NCBI GenBank assembly: GCA_028287035.1
Contig: JAQBQL010000188.1
Coordinates: 23,108-87,107, forward strand
Source of the DNA: Labilithrix sp.
GTDB lineage: Bacteria > Myxococcota > Polyangia > Polyangiales > Polyangiaceae
Length of the DNA: 64,000 nt
Reading direction: 5' to 3'
Numbering within the stretch: position 1 is the stretch's first letter; the number at the start of each line of letters is the position of its first letter. The position numbers and the translations under genes were made by a program. The notes under the pieces are model-generated. The model was not told the DNA's origin. It ran no database searches and was given only the letters and a program-made list of their open reading frames with translations. Below are positions 54,162 to 63,000 of this stretch, piece after piece.

Positions 54162-54167
54162 AGCATA
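54162..54167 (-). promoter_or_regulatory. Possible -10 element TATGCT for the aldehyde dehydrogenase
   Basis: TATGCT on the minus strand ends 11 bases before ATG 54150. It lies in the 39-base gap after the upstream gene and may give the dehydrogenase its own promoter. Confidence 0.3.
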
Positions 54168-54189
54168 GCGCCTCGGCGCGCGGCTCGCG

Positions 54190-54759
54190 TCACAGGTCGG
54201 TGGCGAAGTCGCGCCCGCACACCGTGCCGGTCAGGCGGTTGCCGTTCTGGCTGCCGACGAGCGCGCACCCCTGCTGGTCGTAGGGCACCGGCGGGTCGTA
54301 CACCGTGCCGGCGATGCTGACCGCCTCGCTCTGGATGCCGATCGCGGTGGTCGCGGTCGGCTGGACGGCGAGCGTCCCCTTCTGGTGCACGGTGCCCGTC
54401 GAGGCGAGGCGGTAGTTCTGCTTCGGCTCGGTGTCGCGATCGAAGAGGACGCAGCCCTCGAGCTCGTAGGTCAGGTCGACCTCCGTTGCGCCCTGGATGG
54501 CATTGGCGGTCGCGGTCCCGAAGACGTGGGCGGTGCCGCCGAGCGGGCACGTGTACCGCTCGTCCTGCGCGCCGGCGGGTCCGCCCTGGACGGTGGCGTT
54601 GAACACCTGCTTCAGCGTCAGGCGCAGCCCGGCGACCGCGACGCCGTCGAGGCAGAGTTGGTCGCACGCCGGCGGCGCGGCGGGCGTCGGGCCGCTTGCG
54701 CACGCGAGCGCGAGCAGCAACGGCGCAGCGGCGAACACACGAGGAAAGTGGCGACTCAT
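54190..54759 (-). CDS. Lipoprotein next to the TonB receptor
   Basis: A 189-residue lipoprotein (signal ending LALAC, Cys20). The mature part begins SGPTPAAPPACDQLCLDGVAVAGLRLTLKQVFN and carries six Cys in a beta-rich body (SLIKE VxGTATANAIQGATEVDLTYELEGCVLF). No family is recognised. Its ATG overlaps the TonB receptor stop by one base (TGATG), so it is likely translated by re-initiation. It could be a surface-exposed partner of the receptor, like SusD- or slam-type lipoproteins, but no such similarity is visible. Confidence 0.75.
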   Translation of the reverse strand: MSRHFPRVFAAAPLLLALACASGPTPAAPPACDQLCLDGVAVAGLRLTLKQVFNATVQGGPAGAQDERYTCPLGGTAHVFGTATANAIQGATEVDLTYELEGCVLFDRDTEPKQNYRLASTGTVHQKGTLAVQPTATTAIGIQSEAVSIAGTVYDPPVPYDQQGCALVGSQNGNRLTGTVCGRDFATDL

Positions 54760-57209
54760 CAGAATCCTCCCTCGAGCCCGAGGCTCGGGATGGTGACCGG
54801 ACCGATCTTCTGGGCCTGACAGCCCTGCAGCGTGCACGTCGTCGCGACCTCTTCCTTCGAGAGCGTCGCATTCATCCACTCGGCCACGAACGAGATCCAC
54901 CGGGTGCGCCCCAGTGACCAGCGCTTCTCGAGGCGGAGGTCGAGCCGGAAGAACGGGTTGAGGCGCGTCGAGGAGGGGTCGGTCGTGTCGCCCGACGCCT
55001 TCGGGAGCCCCGTGTAGAACATGACGCGCGTGCCGGCCCGCCAGCTTCGTCCGAGATCGAAGGCGAGGGCGGCGTTGGCGACGTGCGTCCGGTCGAACGT
55101 CGCGATGTAGTCGCGGCCGTTCGCGTTGCGCGTCGAGCGGGACAGGGTGTACGAGAAGAAGCCGCCGATCCGGCTCGTCAGCTTGCGCTTCAGGAACAGC
55201 TCGAGCCCGAACGCCTGCCCGCGCGTGCGCACCTCGAACGCGCTCTGCACGCGGCGGCTGTTGTTGCTGTCGGCGCCCTGGCCGCCGCCGCCGCTCCGGT
55301 CGGGCCCGATGGTGCCGGGCGGGAACCGCGGCACGCCGCACGCCTGGCTGTTGTTGCCCGGCTGGCCGCCGCGGTCGCCGGCGATCGTGTCCACCGGGAA
55401 GGTGCCCGGCGCGCAGCCCGCGATGGTCTGCTCCGCGGAGCCGAGCGGGTCGCTCATGTCGTAGAAGGCATTGTGGAAGACGGTCGCGGTGGCGATGGTC
55501 GCCTTGCCGAGGTCCCACTCGAAGCCGGTGCTCTCCTGCACTGCCTTCTGCAGGCCGCCGCGGAGGCCCCCGGGCTGGAATCCGGGCACGGGCACCACGA
55601 AGGACGGCGCCTGGTGGGCGACGCCGAGCGCGGTGAGCATGCGCCACGTCGGCGAGAGATGGGTGCGGAGGGCGAGGCGCGGGTCGACGCCGATCGCGGT
55701 GGCCCCCTGCGAGGTGAAGAAGTCGACGCGCGCGCCGGGCGTGACCTCGAAGATCTTCGATATACTCAATACCGCGTCGACCCGGGCCCCCATCGCGAGA
55801 TCGGTGCGTGTCGGAAAATAAAAGGCAATCGCGGCAGTCGAAGGAGCCAGCGTCGACGACCCCAGCTCGACGTCGTAGCTGTCGGCCTGCAGGTCAGTCC
55901 CGGCGCGCACCAGCATGCGCGGGGTCACCTGGTACGTGAGCTCCGAGCGCGCCGCCACCATGCGGTCGCGCGTGACGCGGTCGTCGGTCAGTCGCGAGCG
56001 ATCGATTCCCAGCGTGACGGCGGTGCGGATGTCGCCCTTGCTGTCGATGCGGTGATCGTGGCGCAGGTCGACGCGGTGGAACTCGGTACCGAAGATGGTG
56101 ATGGTGCCGGTCGGCGTCCGCTGCCCGAGATAATCGTACGATCCGAACGCGAGGACGCCGAGCCGATCGTCGGGTGTCACCTCGTAGGTGGCGCGCGCCT
56201 GGTAATCCCAGTAGGCGAGGGTGGTGTCGCTCGCGAGCAGGCTGAGGAGCGCCGCGGTATAGGAATAACGGCCGCCGACGAGGGCCGTTCCTTTGCCGCC
56301 GGCGAAGGGCGTCTCGACCATCGCCCCCGCATCGAACAAGCGAAGATTGGCCTCGCCGTGCGCCTCGGTGGCGGGCTTCGTCATCTCGCCCGACACGATG
56401 CCGCCGCTGAAGCGGCCGAAGCGCGCCGGATACCCGCCGGGATACAGGTCGACGCGCTCGATCAGCGCCGGATGGACCGCCGAGGGCCCCACGCCGACGT
56501 GGAAGAGCAGCGGGACGCGGACGCCGTCGAGGAAGTAGCCGACGTTGCCGGGAGGCGCTCCGCGGATGAAGAAGAAGGGCAGTCCCGACACCACGGGGGT
56601 GACGCCCGGCATCATCTCGATCGCGCGGAAGGGATCGCCGAAGGTGCCCGGGATCTGGCGTACCTCGGTGCGCGAGAGGGAGACGGTGCGGCTCGGCTCG
56701 ACGCGCTCGCCGCGCACCGTGACCTGCTCCTCGTCGACGCGCGCTCCGGCGCCCGCGCGCTTCAGGTCGGCGGCGCGGCTCTCCTCGGCGGCGCGTGCCG
56801 CGGCCTGCTCGGCGGCGACCGCTGCCGGATCGGGCGCGAGAACGGGCGGACGGAAGGTCACCTCGACGCGGATCCGCGCGGCGATCGGGCGGCCGTCTCT
56901 CGTCGCGGGCTCGAACGTCCACGTGCGCGCGGTCTCCGCGGCGGCCGAGGAGAACGGCTCGTTCACCTCGGTCGGGACGGCGTCGGTGACGTGGCCGCTC
57001 GCGTCGATGGTCAGGACGACGAGGACGGTGGCCTCGCCGCTCGCGCCCGCCGGGTACGTCGCGGACGGCGTGGTCACGGCGGTCGGCGGCACCACGGGCG
57101 CCGCGGCCGGAGCGGGCGTCGCGACCGGCGCGGGCTCGTCGGAACGTGCCACGCCCCCGACCAGGATCGCCGCGCAGAACGCGAGCGAGGCGAGCACCGT
57201 GGGCCGCAT
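54759..57209 (-). CDS. TonB-dependent receptor with an N-terminal TonB C-terminal domain
   Basis: An 816-residue outer-membrane protein. ATG 57209 gives a signal peptide (hydrophobic 5-18). Residues of about 38-115 match the TonB C-terminal domain (TYPAGASGEATVLVVLTIDASGHVTDAV, then AAETARTWTFEPATRDGRPIAARIRVEVTFRPP). After a helical linker, the receptor plug begins (about 165-285: QVTVRGERVEPSRTVSLSRTEVRQIPGTFGDPFRAIEMMPGV, then FFIRGAPPGNVGYFLDGVRVPL) and a beta barrel follows. So the receptor carries the domain that normally belongs to the energy-transducing partner. Substrate is unknown. It is followed by a lipoprotein gene. Confidence 0.88.
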   Translation of the reverse strand: MRPTVLASLAFCAAILVGGVARSDEPAPVATPAPAAAPVVPPTAVTTPSATYPAGASGEATVLVVLTIDASGHVTDAVPTEVNEPFSSAAAETARTWTFEPATRDGRPIAARIRVEVTFRPPVLAPDPAAVAAEQAAARAAEESRAADLKRAGAGARVDEEQVTVRGERVEPSRTVSLSRTEVRQIPGTFGDPFRAIEMMPGVTPVVSGLPFFFIRGAPPGNVGYFLDGVRVPLLFHVGVGPSAVHPALIERVDLYPGGYPARFGRFSGGIVSGEMTKPATEAHGEANLRLFDAGAMVETPFAGGKGTALVGGRYSYTAALLSLLASDTTLAYWDYQARATYEVTPDDRLGVLAFGSYDYLGQRTPTGTITIFGTEFHRVDLRHDHRIDSKGDIRTAVTLGIDRSRLTDDRVTRDRMVAARSELTYQVTPRMLVRAGTDLQADSYDVELGSSTLAPSTAAIAFYFPTRTDLAMGARVDAVLSISKIFEVTPGARVDFFTSQGATAIGVDPRLALRTHLSPTWRMLTALGVAHQAPSFVVPVPGFQPGGLRGGLQKAVQESTGFEWDLGKATIATATVFHNAFYDMSDPLGSAEQTIAGCAPGTFPVDTIAGDRGGQPGNNSQACGVPRFPPGTIGPDRSGGGGQGADSNNSRRVQSAFEVRTRGQAFGLELFLKRKLTSRIGGFFSYTLSRSTRNANGRDYIATFDRTHVANAALAFDLGRSWRAGTRVMFYTGLPKASGDTTDPSSTRLNPFFRLDLRLEKRWSLGRTRWISFVAEWMNATLSKEEVATTCTLQGCQAQKIGPVTIPSLGLEGGF

Positions 57210-57302
57210 CGCGCGAGATTGTGACAACGAACGCCCCCGCCTGCGCGGGGCAAGTTGCTACGCGGCGACGGTCGCGTCAGGTGCGCGCAAGGCGCGCCCC
57301 GC

Positions 57303-58739
57303 TCAGAAGACGCCCGGGAGGATGACCCACGGGACCTTGCGCTTGTACGCGCGGTAATCGGGATCACGGCTGAGGTGACGCTCCTCGGTCCACGCGCGCA
57401 GGGCGTACACGCAGCACAGCAACGACAGGAACACCGCCTTCGTCAGCGTCATCGTCGGGGCATGCTCGAGCCACCAGGCCGTGCATTTCGTCACGTAGGC
57501 CGGGTGACGGATGTACCGGTACGGCCCGCGCGAGATGATCCCGCGGTTCGTGAGGTTCGAGAACTTGAACCCGAACGCGACCGTGGCGGACGCGTAGATC
57601 GTGAAGAGGATGACGGTGACGGCTCGCAGGGCGATATGCGTGTTGTCGGAGACGAGGTCGGGCCCGTTCTCGAGCGGGAGGTACGTCCCGAGCACGTTGT
57701 TGAACGGCGGGTAACACGAGAGCGCGGCCGCCCAGCCGAGGAACGTCGGCTCGACGCTGCGGGTCTTGTTGCCGAGCCAGCGGCTCTCGAGCGAGTACCC
57801 GATGAGCGCCATTCCGCAGTCCACGAAGAAGACGATGTTGTAGGCGACGTCGAGCCCCCAGCTGAAGTCGGCGCGCGTCCACGAGCCGGCGGCGAAGAAG
57901 CCGCTCACGTCGGCGCCGTTCGGGAGCGCGGCGGGGATGCGCTCGGCCATGTAGCCCGCCCAGGCCGACAGCTGCACGAACGCGTTGCCCGTCGGCGCCT
58001 TGAACGTGAAGGGCGCGAGGTGCTTGTGCCGGAGCCAGAGGTCGAAGATGGTCCGCGCGTGACCGGAGAAGAATCCGATCATGAGGGGCGTGAAGAAGCC
58101 CTTCACCACGATGCCGAGGCACGTCGTCCGCAGGCGCGGCTTGTTCGCGGTGCGCCAGAACCGGCCGTGCGGCGCGTGCTCGGCGAGCCAGTGGTAGAAG
58201 AGACCGGCGAGGGCGCCGATCGCCATCTCGATCACGAAGCCGGCCCCGAGCTGCACCGGAGCGGGGCGGAGGTTCGTGAGCGCGCCGAAGTACTGCTCCG
58301 GGAAGAACGTGCTGACGCCCACCCCGCGCGCCAGGGCGGCGAGCACGGTGAGGCCCACCGCGATACCGACGCCCCAGCGCACCGAGGTCCTGGCGTGCTG
58401 GGCGAGGCGCGCGCGCTCGGCCGGGTCGCGTGTCTTGCGGAGGAGCGCCCGCCCGAGGATGAGGAGGTGGAGGCCGCCGTCGCGCAGCGTGAAACGCGCG
58501 CCCTGGAACTTCTCGAGCGTCGCGCGCACGTAGAAGAGGCCGAACGCGAGCCACCCCACGAAGGCGATCGGGTAGTACGACCGCCAGGGCTGGAACTGCC
58601 CGCCCTTGTAATAGGGATGCTGCGTGTAGATGACGAGGAGCACGCCCATGACCGCGGTGATGGCGGTCCACCGGTAGGTCGCGCGCTGCCAGATCGTCGG
58701 CGCGGGCGCGCGGGGGGAAGTGCTCTCTTGCGCGCTCAC
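57303..58739 (-). CDS. Multipass membrane protein with C-terminal ICMT-like methyltransferase domain
   Basis: A 478-residue integral membrane protein with GTG start. The first 340 residues hold about eight hydrophobic helices with no recognised family. The C-terminal 100 residues match the isoprenylcysteine carboxyl methyltransferase / phospholipid methyltransferase fold: FKFSNLTNRGIISRGPYRYIRHPAYVTKCTAWW, with the H-P-x-Y-x-x-K loop for S-adenosylmethionine, then LRAWTEERHLSRDPDYRAYKRKVPW. The methyl acceptor is unknown; lipid or small-molecule methylation is likely. It is divergent from the peroxiredoxin gene. Confidence 0.8.
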   Translation of the reverse strand: MSAQESTSPRAPAPTIWQRATYRWTAITAVMGVLLVIYTQHPYYKGGQFQPWRSYYPIAFVGWLAFGLFYVRATLEKFQGARFTLRDGGLHLLILGRALLRKTRDPAERARLAQHARTSVRWGVGIAVGLTVLAALARGVGVSTFFPEQYFGALTNLRPAPVQLGAGFVIEMAIGALAGLFYHWLAEHAPHGRFWRTANKPRLRTTCLGIVVKGFFTPLMIGFFSGHARTIFDLWLRHKHLAPFTFKAPTGNAFVQLSAWAGYMAERIPAALPNGADVSGFFAAGSWTRADFSWGLDVAYNIVFFVDCGMALIGYSLESRWLGNKTRSVEPTFLGWAAALSCYPPFNNVLGTYLPLENGPDLVSDNTHIALRAVTVILFTIYASATVAFGFKFSNLTNRGIISRGPYRYIRHPAYVTKCTAWWLEHAPTMTLTKAVFLSLLCCVYALRAWTEERHLSRDPDYRAYKRKVPWVILPGVF

Positions 58740-58829
58740 GAGGGGGTACGTGATAACGCGTCCGGCCCGGAAAGAGAAACCCTAGCGCTCACCGGCGGGG
58801 AGGGCTCGACGGCCTCCGGGCTGGCTGGC

Positions 58830-58835
58830 TATCCT
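58830..58835 (+). promoter_or_regulatory. Putative -10 element TATCCT
   Basis: TATCCT ends 8 bases before GTG 58844 of the peroxiredoxin gene; it is identical to the hexamer at 12438-12443. Confidence 0.45.
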
Positions 58836-58843
58836 CCAGGGAC

Positions 58844-59338
58844 GTGCTGAAGCCTGGAGACCTCGCGCCCGAGATCGATGCGCTCGCGAGCGACGGCAAG
58901 CGGTTCCGCCTCTCGGCGCAGAGCACGCGGCTCTGCACCGTCGTCTACTTCTTCCCGAAGGCCTTCACGCCGGGCTGCACCGCCGAGACGAAGCGTTTTC
59001 GCGACAACTTCGTGGAGCTCTCGCTGGCGGGCGCGTCGATCGTCGGGATCAGCACCGACGACCACGCGAGCCAGTGCAGCTTCGCCGAGTCCCTACGCGC
59101 GCCGTTCCCGATGATCGGCGACGCCGACCGCGCGATCTCGACCGCCTACGGCGTCCTCTGGCCGGTGATCGAGCGGCCCAAGCGCGTGACGTTCATCGTG
59201 AGCCCGGTCCGCATCATCGAGGCGGTGTTCCACCACGAGGTCCAGATCTCGCGCCACCGCGACGACGTGCTCCGCCAGGTCGATCAGCTGTTTCGCGCGC
59301 GGCGGCCGAGCGATGCGCCGCCGCCGCGCGGTCGCTGA
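58844..59338 (+). CDS. Peroxiredoxin of the BCP/PrxQ type, resolving Cys not at usual place
   Basis: A 164-residue thiol peroxidase. The peroxidatic Cys is in FFPKAFTPGCTAETKRFRD. In BCP the resolving Cys lies five residues later, but here that position is Thr/Lys, so a 1-Cys or alternative-Cys mechanism is expected (a Cys in DHASQCSFAESL could serve). The N-terminus MLKPGDLAPEIDALASDGKRFRL and the late ISTAYGVLWPVIERPKRVTFIVSP fit the family. It converges on the next gene with a 1-base gap. Confidence 0.9.
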   Translation: MLKPGDLAPEIDALASDGKRFRLSAQSTRLCTVVYFFPKAFTPGCTAETKRFRDNFVELSLAGASIVGISTDDHASQCSFAESLRAPFPMIGDADRAISTAYGVLWPVIERPKRVTFIVSPVRIIEAVFHHEVQISRHRDDVLRQVDQLFRARRPSDAPPPRGR

Positions 59339-59339
59339 C

Positions 59340-59894
59340 TCAGCCGCCGCCCGAGCTGCCCGAGCTTCCCGAGCTCCCCGAGCTGCTGCTCGTGGACGTG
59401 TCGGTGCCGCCGCTCGTGCTGCTGCTCGTGCTGGACGTCGTCCCGCTCGTGCCGCCGCCCGGGAAGCCGCCGGTGCTGCTCGTCGAGCTGCTGCTCGTCG
59501 AGGTGTTGATGCCGCCGGTGCTGGTGGTGCCGCTCGTGCCGCCGGTGCTGCTCGTCGAGCTCGTCGTACCGCTCGAACCGCCGCTGCTCGTGGTGCCGCT
59601 GCTGCCGCCGGAGGACGTGGTGCCGGAGGACCCGCCCGAGGTGCCGCCGGACGTGCCCGAGGCGCCGGAGCTGCCGCCGGACGTTCCGGAGGCGCCCGAT
59701 GCGCCGGAGCTCCCGGACGTGCCGCCTGCTCCGCCGCCCCCACCACCGTTGCCCGCCGCACCGCCGAGCGGAAGTGCCGTCGAGATGTCCGTGGCCGGCT
59801 CCGGGCGATCGCTCGTATCGGGTCCGCAGGCGACCGCGAGCGCGCACCCCACACCCAGCGTCAGCGTCGCGATGATGCCCATTCCTAGCTTCAC
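59340..59894 (-). CDS. Gly/Ser/Thr-rich lipoprotein
   Basis: A 184-residue lipoprotein with GTG start supported by AGGGAGA five bases upstream. The signal ends ALAVAC (Cys23). After residues GPDTSDRPEPATDISTALP the chain is almost entirely Gly, Ser and Thr (repeats SGASGTSGGSSG, then SSGTTSSGG, ending SSGSSGSSGGG). It is likely a disordered, surface-exposed or secreted chain, comparable with low-complexity lipoproteins found in this phylum. The DNA is repetitive and could change length. Function is unknown. Confidence 0.75.
   Translation of the reverse strand: MKLGMGIIATLTLGVGCALAVACGPDTSDRPEPATDISTALPLGGAAGNGGGGGGAGGTSGSSGASGASGTSGGSSGASGTSGGTSGGSSGTTSSGGSSGTTSSGGSSGTTSSTSSTGGTSGTTSTGGINTSTSSSSTSSTGGFPGGGTSGTTSSTSSSTSGGTDTSTSSSSGSSGSSGSSGGG
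59367..59760 (-). repeat. Low-complexity Gly/Ser/Thr-coding repeat
   Basis: Degenerate 9- to 12-base units rich in GCC/GCT/CCG on the plus strand encode the Gly/Ser/Thr tail of the lipoprotein at 59340-59894. They stay in frame throughout. Confidence 0.65.
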
Positions 59895-60039
59895 GGTGTT
59901 CTCCCTTTCACGGGCCGCGCTGCATCGCGCGTGCCCCCGCGGAACGGGCGCTCTTGTCCGCAGGATCCGGCCATGGCGAGGGGCAGCTCGAGCGGTGGAT
60001 GCGCGTAGCAGCGGGCCACACCGTGGAGATCGAGCCCTG

Positions 60040-63000
60040 TCAGCTGCGGCGCGGGGGGCGGCGCTTGGTCGCGGCCTTCTTGCGGACCGCGCGGGCTCGC
60101 CAGAAGGCGCGCGTCTTCGTGGCTGCCGCGGCGGCGGTCTTCTTCTTCGTCGGCGCCGGGGCCAGCACCATGCGGAGGTCGCCGCCCGCCGCGGCGCCCT
60201 CTGCGAGATACACCCGCTGGAACGCGATCGTCTCGCCGTCCTTCACGAACTCGTCGCTGACGATGCGGACCTGTCCGCTGCGCGAGAGCGCGCCGAGCAG
60301 GTGGTCGAGCGACCGCCGCTCGATGGCGCCGTCGAACACGTCGCGGTGGACCTGACCCACCGACCGTCCGTCGAGAGCGCGGAGCGCGGCGAGGATGCGG
60401 GCGCTGGCGTCGGCCTCCGCGTCCGTCGGGGCCCGGAACGCCTGCGCGATGCACGCGGCGGGCGCACAGACATCGCACTGCCCGCAGGGCTCGCCGGCGT
60501 CCTGCTGGTCACCGAAATGGCGCACCAGCTGGAGCATCCGGCACGACGCGGTCTCCGCGTACTGACGCATGCGCGAGAGCTGCTCACGCTTGTGGGAACG
60601 CTGGAGCGCATACCCGGCGCGCCACGCCGCCGAGCCGCGCGTCACCACGTCGCCGGGCGCGACCACCGCGCCGCCGTGCACCCAGAGCTTCTCGAACGCC
60701 TTGTCGAAGTCCTCCTCGGAGAGGCGCGTCTTCCGCGCGAGCTCGTCGCGCGTCATGCCGGAGGGGACGATGGCCTTTTCGATCTTCGCGAGGACGGTGT
60801 CCTCCGGATAATCACGGCTCATGAAGAACTCGTGCGTCTTCGAGTCGACGAACGAGTGGAGCAGGATGGCGCGTGACGGGAGGCCGTCACGACCGGCGCG
60901 ACCGATCTCCTGGTAGTAGCCCTCGACCGAGCCGGGCAGCGCGGTGTGGATGACGGTGCGGACGTTCGCCTTGTCGATGCCCATGCCGAACGCCGTGGTC
61001 GCCACGATCACGTCGACCAGGCCGCCGAGGAACGCCGCCTGCACGCCGTCGCGCGTGCCGTTGGAGAGGCCTGCGTGATACGCGGAGGCCTTCAGCCGCT
61101 TCTTGCCGAGCTCGCTGGCGAGCTGCTCGGCGTCCTTCCGGGTCGGCGCGTAGACGATCGCCGGGCGGCGCGCCGGGTCGGCGAGGAGGCGCTTCACGAC
61201 GTCGCCGCGTGCCGTCGGGTTCCGATCGAGCACCTCGACGCCGATGTTGGTGCGGCGGAAGCCGTGGATGAAGCGGTCGGCATCGACGAGGCGGAGCTCG
61301 CGGGCGATGTCGTCCTGTACGCGCGGCGTGGCGGTGGCGGTCAACGCGATGATCGGCGCGGGGCGGAGCGCCGGGAGCCGCTCGCCGAGCATCCGGTAGT
61401 CGGGCCGGAAATCGTGACCCCACTGCGAGATGCAGTGCGCCTCGTCGATCGCCACGAGCGTCGGCTTCCGCCGCGCGAGCATCTCGGTGAACCCGGGCAC
61501 CTTGAGGCGCTCCGGCGCGATGAAGAGGAAGTCGAGCGCGCCGTCCAGGTACTGCCGGCACGCGGCACGCGAGGCCGTGCGGTCGCGGCCCGAGTGGATG
61601 CGCTCCGCGACGAAGCCGCGCTTCTGGAGCTGCCCCACCTGGTCTTCCATCAGCGCGATGAGCGGGCTGATCACCAGCGTCGTGCCACCGCGCGCGAGGC
61701 CTGGCAGCTGGTAGCAGAGGCTCTTGCCGGCCCCGGTGGGCATGACGAGGAGCACGTCGTGGCCGGCGGCGGCGGCCCGGCAGACGGCCTCCTGGTACGG
61801 ACGGAACGCCGCGAAGCCGAAGGCCGAATGGAGGAGCGCGCCGAGATCGCGGTCGGTGGTGACGGGCCGCGCCGGGCGCGCGATGCCGCCGACGGGGAGC
61901 CTCGGGGCCGCCGAGGACGACACGGGACCGGAGCGCGGGGCGAGCGGCGTGACCGGCGCCTTCGGCGGCGCGCCGACCACCTTCGTGACGTACGACTCGA
62001 TGGCGGTCATGAACGCGGGAAGATCGTCCATGCCCTTCTCGATGTTGGCGAGGCGGCGCTCCCATTCGCCGGTCATCGCCGGGCTCTTCACGTCCTCGTG
62101 GACGATCTCGATGAGCGACACGCCCTTGTCGGTGGCGCGCAGCGTCTTCTCCTCCCGGACGACGTACTCGCGGCGGAGGAGCGTCTCGAGGATGGCGGCG
62201 CGCGTCGCGGGCGTACCGAGGCCGCAGTCGCGCATCGCCCGCGAGAGCTCCTTCTCATCCAGCGTGCGCCCGGCCGTCTCCATCGCGGTCAGCAGCGTCG
62301 CGTCGCTGAAGCGCGGGGGCGGCTTCGTCTTCTTCGCGACGGAGCGCGCGTCGGTCACGCGCCTGGGCAGGCCCGCGGCGAGGCCGCCGGGCAGGAGCAC
62401 GTCGGCGCTGGGGCGGGTCACATCGAGCACCTTCCACCCGACGTTCTCGACGCTGGTGCCGGCGCTCGTGAAGCGATCCTTCACGTCGCCGTTCGTGATG
62501 GTGGTGATGACGGTGGTGACGCCGAGGACGTGGTCGGCATGCCACGCCGAGAGCAGGCGCCGGCAGACGAGCTCGTAGACGTTCCGCTCGTCCACGGGCA
62601 GCTCCGCGGGCGGGCGCTTCTCGGTGGGCAGGATGGCGTGGTGATCGCTGACGCGCGCGTCGTCGACGAAGCGCCGCCCCAGCGGCCGCGCGCCCGTGCC
62701 CTCGGCGAGGTGAGCCTCGTATGGCCCGCGGATCGCCGCGACCACCGCGGGGAGCGTCTCGGCGATCGCCGCGGAGAGATGCCGGCTGTCGGTCCGCGGA
62801 TAGGAGAGGAGCTTGCGCTGCTCGTAGAGACGCTGCGCGATGTCGAGCGTGCGCTGCGCCGTGTACCCGTAGAGGCGATTGGCGTGCCGCTGGAGCTCGG
62901 TCAGGTCGTAGAGCTCGGGCGGCGGGATCTTGCGGGTCTGTCGGTCGACGGACTCGACCGCGGCCTGCCCGGTCGCGGCGCGGGCCAGGATCTCCTTGGC

